From assembly GCA_949152475.1 (NCBI GenBank), contig OX424564.1, forward strand, positions 992,001 through 1,056,000: a DNA stretch of 64,000 nucleotides, in the 5' to 3' direction. Shown here piece after piece: positions 58,200 to 64,000 of the stretch. The DNA comes from Terebella lapidaria (taxonomy: Eukaryota > Annelida > Polychaeta > Terebellida > Terebellidae). Positions within the stretch are counted from its first letter, which is position 1, and the number at the start of each line of letters is the position of its first letter. The translations under genes were made by a program, and so were the position numbers. Under the pieces are notes generated by a model, which did no database searches, was not told the origin of the DNA, and saw only the letters and a program-made list of their open reading frames with translations.

Positions 58200-59870
58200 G
58201 GAAATGCTGCAATCACAGGGGCCTGACGGTGATACCAATCATCTTGAAGATCCTTGAAAACATCATCAACAACAGAGAAAACTCGAAGATAATTGAGGTG
58301 AAGTCAAAACTGCAGAGAGGCTTTACCAATAGTGTGTAACTTCATCAAATGCTAACCTTTTGGTTACACAAATCCGGAACAAAGCCAGAAAAGAGAAGTC
58401 CCCTCTAATTTGTCCCCTACATTTGTCCCCTTTGGATTTGTCCACCATTAGTCACTTCTGAGAAAAGTGTTCTTTGCTGGGCATCAAGGGTTTCCATGGA
58501 TACCGCTGAAAGAACTGTAGGCAATCGTGACATCCAACGGTAATTGCAATGGACTTGTGTCTCTGTGGACTTGAGTTTCTCTGTTGGGCAAGGAGTGTGA
58601 TAAGGAGGCACTACCAGGTGTATGACAACGACCTGTTGAACCACAAGAGACAAACACGTTGGAACCAAAGTTGGAAGCATCAGTTTCCTTACACCACTTG
58701 CTCCGATGATGTTACCCCATATGTAATGAAACTCTCGAGCTACAAGTGATCTTGACCACGGAAGAAAGGTGTAATATCAAATCTAGTACAAGCAACATTT
58801 TGGTGAAAGCAAGAAGGTGACGATTGTTGGCCTAAGGAGTCAGTAGTACATCCAGGCCTAATGAGAAGTGACTCTCAAAGCTTGACACAGGAATGAGACA
58901 GCAACTTGTGCGCAAAACCTTGTATGATTCATGGGTGCCGGACTCCATTTCGAGCTGGAACTACCACTCTCGTCTCTACAAAACTGTGGTCAGTGTATGT
59001 AGCCCCAGGATTCACCCATGGAGAAATGTGAGCCATGGCCAATTTTTTGAGGACTACCATCAAACAACTCCAGTTCATCCCGCCCCTACACCCAGCTGTG
59101 CAGTTTATGGGTTTTTTGGACTTCTCCTGCTCGAGGCTGCCATCGACAAGAAAACACTGTCTCCAACATCGACATCCAGGACAAGGATTCAGTTGAATTT
59201 GCTGTTGCACAGATATAACGAGCTGTGAAAGAAATGGCCAACAGGTTTTGGTTCAATCAAATCAGGGGCATCCCATGGAAGTACAAACTAGACTCAATAT
59301 TCGATCGCCTGAATGAACACATAACCAGAGTAACATGGGGAACCAGAGTTAGGCTAGTTTGGTTCCCTTCTCTGGCACTACCAGTGTCGTGATGGAGTCG
59401 CGGAACAAGGCTGGGGATAAACGTGCTATGAATCAGTAATGGAAACAAATATATATAAATGTGACCACCTCGAAAACATTTCTGAGGTACCTGAATGGGT
59501 ATATTCTCTCCATAGCCACCCCACAACCAGTCTGGTCAAATGTGTGACACTCGGTGTGGGATGTACAGAGAGTAGCAGTCAAGGCCCGACTCCTGACTCC
59601 AACCAGCACAACGTGGATCCTACATGATTTCTTCGCAGAGAGGGTGTTGAGGACAAAACCCACTTCCTGGTGAGATGTCAATAACTCAAATGGTCCCGGA
59701 ACACAAATATGAAATCCTGACCCTGGTAATTGTAGACACTGGATCCTCCACCCAGCTGATTCTTGATGTGACCAAGTTGGCAAACCGTCTTTTACTAGAG
59801 CCAGCACTGATGCAGGCCACCAAACTATGGGGTAGGGAGCTGACCCGAAAAGCACCGGACAAAGAATTCG
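58200..59870 (+). pseudogene. Degenerate non-LTR retrotransposon (LINE) remnant
   Basis: At 58219-58340 the plus strand reads GLTVIPIILKILENIINNRE and then SKLQRGFTNSV, the RT signature of a LINE (RGITV...KILE.I...R...QRGFT.G.S). Further on, 59580-59690 reads as an approximate ARLLTPTSTTWILHDFFAER...KPTSW-like stretch resembling the Cys/His-containing C-terminal region of such elements (the ED-x-x-HFL word in a shifted frame). Stops and frame breaks are frequent. The clade cannot be set. Confidence 0.55.
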
Positions 59871-61384
59871 AGAAGCTACTCGCTTTTAGTAGTTGAGCTA
59901 GAGAATTAACTTTTAATTGATCAATTCGAAAGTTCGGTTTGATAGCCCCTCGAAAGCCCCTTGATACATTCGGGATGAGGCCATCGGGGAAACCCAGGTG
60001 GTCTGAAGGAGATAATGGAAGGTTGCATCTTTACAGACCACTCAGTAATCCCTGTAGCGTTTTAACAGTCTCTGGCTGTTCGTCAGGCTATCCGGAGTTC
60101 TACCTCTGCCGTGTACCCAGGTAGTTATCGCTTGAGTCTTATTGTGTTTACTTTGACTGTTCATTCGGTCGTTTTGGTTTCGTGAAATATGCAATATGAA
60201 AGTTTGACCTGTTTGTTTATCAAATACATCATTCTAAGCCCAGCTGGCCGTATGTCCAAAGCCTACCTCACTGCTCCTAATCTTGGCTGCAATGGGTGAC
60301 ATACGCGTGCAGGACTAACTATGTGTGTAATAGGTTAGCCTAACCAGCATAGGCTACTAACCTAGGCCTCGGTGCCGGCTGTGACTGTGCCCTGCAGCTG
60401 TGGCACGCCAATATATAGCGGCATATGCCGCCACATTAATGAGCCGGCGCAGAAAACATTACTCAGTTAATGGCACTTGATATTAGTTGACTTGATGGGA
60501 CATGTAGCCAACAACAAAGAATTAGACCTCAAGTCAGCCTGAGAAAAAAACCCTGAAAAAAGTCATCTGTGCAACGTGAACTTGGTGTTACTACTTGTGT
60601 ACCCCACCACGTCTCAACGCTACAGGGCTTCCCTCTTCCGGAGTGAACTCGTCCCTGAGGTCAGCTCTAATCCCACTGTTCAGCCACAACACTCTGGTTT
60701 GACTACTCGTGTAGTCCTACCACATATCAAGGCTACTCAATTTAGAGCTATTTATAACAACTATGTGGCGATTTTGCCCAAAGATCGCGGCAGGAGTCTT
60801 TGTAAAACACTACGCGAGCATTTTGCTTGGTCTGTGAGATTGTCCCAGAGCAAGCCAAGAGGCAGGACGAGAGGCTCGCCATGAGCTTTACGTCCCTGTA
60901 CCTTGGGTAAGGCCCACGCGGGCCCTGGGGACGATTTCCATTGGGGGCCCAGGTGGGGGAGACCGTTGCTGACACGGGGGCTCACGCCCTGTGGATCACC
61001 GGTTCCTTACCACCTGGGGTGGTGTGACACAGGCTCTGGCAGACCGTCGGGCTGGCTCAGAGTTCCATCTCTGTGACAGTGCCTTCGGCGAGGCCGGCCA
61101 GCAACATGCCCACGTGTACGGGTTCCGTGGTGCCGCTCCCATGGCATCTCGGGCTCTACATACGGCTACATTACCATAACTATGTAATATGCATGTTGTA
61201 GTTAAGGAGTTGGTGAGATGCATTTGTTATGTCGTAGTGTATGACGGCCGGACTCGTTCCAGGCCGACTGTACCTGGTTGTAGTGTTCCGTAGAGTAGTG
61301 CCGGGCGCCCGCCGAACTCTACAACTATTCATTGTTGATAGTTCGTGCTTGAAATGAAGACGTGACATTCAATTTCCAAAGAAC
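59871..61384. other. Unassigned sequence, partly GC-rich
   Basis: 60570-61230 is GC-rich with short open frames on both strands (for example 60576-60884 and 60991-61179, plus), but no family or splice structure is recognised. It may be a decayed mobile element or an exon of an unknown gene. No call is made. Confidence 0.3.
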
Positions 61385-63036
61385 AAAAATTATCCCAAGG
61401 GCTACGAAAGGTTACCGGAATAATGTACAGTGTTAGACATGAAAATGTTTCAGTAACATTGCTGCTTTGACATAGCAAATTCACTACAGATCAAATTCAA
61501 GGTGACAAGAAAACCCCACCTGATTTGACTGCCTATATGCTCATAATACGAACCTGAGCTTTATCTACAAACATTCTGTGCCACTCAGTCTCATCTTAGG
61601 TCAAGTTTAAGGTCATTAAAAGATATGATGTTATGATCATATTACAATGCTGAGGTCTATGTACAAGTATTTCTTGCCCCAGAGGCTAATTTGTGCATGT
61701 TGTGCCATCTTTGTCCTTCCTGGTCTACGTGTCGGGCCATATGAGGAATTCAAGAACTCTATCTTCCAATTAATGCAATAACAAATATCCCAATTGGCAC
61801 GTTCTGAAATGAAAACCTAAAAACTTATTAGATAGTTTTTGAGACAAGACAAAGTGCAAATTTGACATTTTTTACCGGAAAAAAGGCTGATATGACGTTT
61901 CAAATTCATCGGAAGTCCAATTCAAGGTCAGCACACAAATCGCCATATAAGACTTCCCATTTGGAAGTGTCAATATCTAAGCTCTATCCTCAAGTTTTCT
62001 AGGAGTATAGCTGCAGCAGCCTCCATTATAAAAAAAAAGGTGAAAATTTTTCCAAAGGTGGATTTTTTTTGCCTAAAAATGGCCCAAAACGGATAGTTAC
62101 GCGATTTGAGACGAGTCGAAATTGAGACCTGTCAAAAAAAATCAAAATGGCCGCCATGTGCAGAACGGCAATTCAAGAGCAAGGATCACATTTTGTTTTT
62201 CAGCATAACACTTCGCAAACAAGCTATCTAATGACATTCATTTAATGCCGATTACTTTCTCACACCGTCTGATCATGCGTGACATCGCCGTCAGGACATA
62301 CTTGGTGGAGTTTCCGTAATACACAACAATACCGAAGGTGACAGTACTTTCAATGAGGTACATTATCGAGAGGTACAAATTGTTTGTGTCTTTCTGTAAA
62401 TAGATAAAACTATCTAATAAGTTTTTAGGTTTTCATTTCAGAATGTGCCAATTGGGATATTTGTTGTTGCATTAATTGGAAGATAGAGTTCTTGAATTCC
62501 TCATATGGCCCGACACCTTGCCATATAAAGATTTTTCAGTTTTCCAGTTTAATCATGCATGACTAAATAAATTGATATTCATAGGACCTGGTGCTGACCA
62601 GCAGAATGACTGAAATTTGTCAACAACACTGACTTCGCTATGCATGAAATATTTTTCCAGAAGAGGGCATAAAAACTACAGAAAAGGTTGTATTTCTTAC
62701 GTAGCTAAAAGATTTTAAGATCAGTCGGCAATTCAAGGGCAACGAAACTTATACACGTCACAAAAATACAAGAGGGAAATCTTTTGAAACAAAAATCTCG
62801 AAATTTATCAGACAGTTTTTAGGAAGATGGCCGCCAAAGTCCAAAATTGGCCGTTTTTCGTCAAAAATGGCCGCCATTCGTCAAAAATACCTCCCTCTTG
62901 AAATATTTCAGAAAGATTCGAAAAATTCATAGAAAGATTCAATCGTAAACTTTAAAGATAAAAATTCAGAAGGACGACGGCGGACGACAGACGCAACACC
63001 ACGGCGAAAAGTTTATAAACCAAAGGGACGGTAACT
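61385..63036 (-). mobile_element. Palindrome-ended repeat, copy h, with a foldback insertion
   Basis: Starts ttatcccaagggctacgaaa, shows repeated caagttcaaggtca words, tggccgccatgtgc and atggccgccattcg, and ends near 63036 with a decayed hairpin (aaccaaagggacggtaac). The central part is interrupted by the inverted repeat 61730-62516. Confidence 0.6.
61730..62516. mobile_element. Foldback (inverted repeat, about 108-bp arms)
   Basis: The left arm 61730-61837 (gtgtcgggccatatgaggaa ... cttattagatagtttt) is the near-perfect reverse complement of the right arm 62407-62516 (aaaactatctaataagtttt ... ccatatggcccgacac in sense). The spacer is about 570 bp and itself contains family words of copy h. 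This is either a small foldback transposon or an inverted duplication within the host repeat. Confidence 0.65.
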
Positions 63037-64000
63037 TAAAAACTATATTGTGGAACTAAATTGTGAAAAGCAATGTCGGCAGAAATATCGAAATTCGTAC
63101 CTGAGAGTTTGATTATAGCTTAACCAATATAAGGGCGAAATTATTGAGGTGCGAGGGGTGCTCGCTCCCCTTTAATCGGTGATAGCATGATCTAGCATTA
63201 TCTTCAATCGGTGATAAAAAATGTCAGTGATAACATGATCTACGTCGAATTTTGTTTGTGTGCGTGTTTTATAAACTCTGTCACTTCGGGCACTCGGTCA
63301 CTATTGGCGAGAGACCCTATCCTTGTGCATTATCCTATACGTAGGCCCCAGACCCCATGCCTGTTTGCATGTTCAATGCAACAATTTCCGCCCCTTTCTA
63401 AAATCCTGTATCCGCCCCGGACCATGTTGGCAGACCAAGGACTCTTACCAGAGAAATAGGGGGTTCTTTCACATGAAGGTATCCTTGGTTCTCATAAAGA
63501 ATGGGTCAGTTCACAATCTATGTCATCGTGACATATAATAAGAAGTATACCAGCGAAGCTCTGGACAACTAGACGCTTTGTCGCTTCTCTCAACAAGTTT
63601 GTATCTCCACATCCTTCCCGCGGCGGACCGAATGACATCAGATGTAATCAGTATCACAGAATGTGTACGGGGTGCAAGTTTCCAGAAAAGTAAGCATTCA
63701 GTCACAGAAATCCTCATGCTGAAGCGTGCGACAGGTTTGATTTATAATCACCAACTACTGGTGAGATATTATCTGGGATACTAAAGCTCCCATGATATAA
63801 AAAGATGATACATGTCATATGCCTAAAGTTATTCATATGCTCATCCATCGTCAAACCTAAATATGGTGCTGGAAAATTATTGTAGAATATTTCTCACCAT
63901 CCTTCATTTTACTACAAAAATATCTAAAGTATTTTTAACGTTCTTGCTTAAAATCAAGACGTGTGTACATGTCAAAATCCCTCTGTAAACGGCGGGCTAT
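63037..64000. other. Unassigned right-edge sequence
   Basis: AT-rich. No gene, RNA or repeat array supported. Short open frames near 63211-63780 overlap on both strands and have no family resemblance. Confidence 0.35.

Noticed and set aside
60576..61230. GC-rich open frames as a possible protein-coding gene
   Set aside because: Short, overlapping on both strands, no recognised domain or splice pattern. Left as unassigned.
1..64000. tRNA or rRNA genes
   Set aside because: No cloverleaf with A and B boxes and no conserved rRNA words found. The only B-box-like site (31489) belongs to a SINE.

Overview
This is a repeat-rich window from an animal nuclear genome. The evidence is split genes with GT-AG introns, a pocket-protein gene, a CD36-family receptor, a kinase/death-domain gene, DIRS retrotransposons, a decayed LINE, a SINE and many minisatellites. 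The style of the repeats suggests a marine invertebrate, with a mollusc more likely than a lancelet, but the species cannot be fixed from this sequence. Nothing bacterial, phage-like or CRISPR-like is present.

Three cellular genes could be modelled exon by exon, with every phase agreeing. (1) 1298-2128 (+): the last three coding exons of a retinoblastoma-like (p107/p130) gene; the rest lies off the left edge, and a 62-bp minisatellite fills its upstream intron. (2) 16709-40552 (+): a 19-exon gene predicted to encode 817 aa, with a NEK-like kinase domain at the N-terminus, an unrecognised middle region and two consecutive death-domain-like helical modules at the C-terminus. This kinase/tandem-death-domain architecture is the most interesting protein here. 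Its introns hold six large tandem arrays, and two of those arrays were built from the gene's own splice junctions. (3) 46416-42745 (-): a complete 11-coding-exon CD36/LIMP-2 (SCARB2-like) receptor of 490 aa, tail-to-tail with gene 2.

Mobile DNA dominates the rest. At 46477-52792 lies an almost intact DIRS1-type element (Gag, RT/RNase H plus a C-terminal domain, tyrosine recombinase, inverted terminal repeats and an internal complementary region). It sits just upstream of the start exon of the CD36-family gene, in the same orientation. A decayed DIRS element (about 7935-13545) has been invaded by a palindrome-ended repeat (12035-13253), which in turn was hit by a 447-bp TRIM (12343-12789; 136-bp LTRs, ATAAT target duplication). 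At 13957-15676 is a foldback element whose long inverted arms consist of 20-bp tandem repeats, flanked by CTTATA duplications. Smaller palindromic elements lie at 17632, 41449, 53022 and 61730.

The right third (53-64 kb) has no recognised host gene. It holds a 31-bp minisatellite (55735-57620), a degenerate LINE (58200-59870), a large repeat copy (61385-63036) and unassigned sequence. Many long open frames in the window are by-products of tandem repeats without stop codons and are not annotated as genes.
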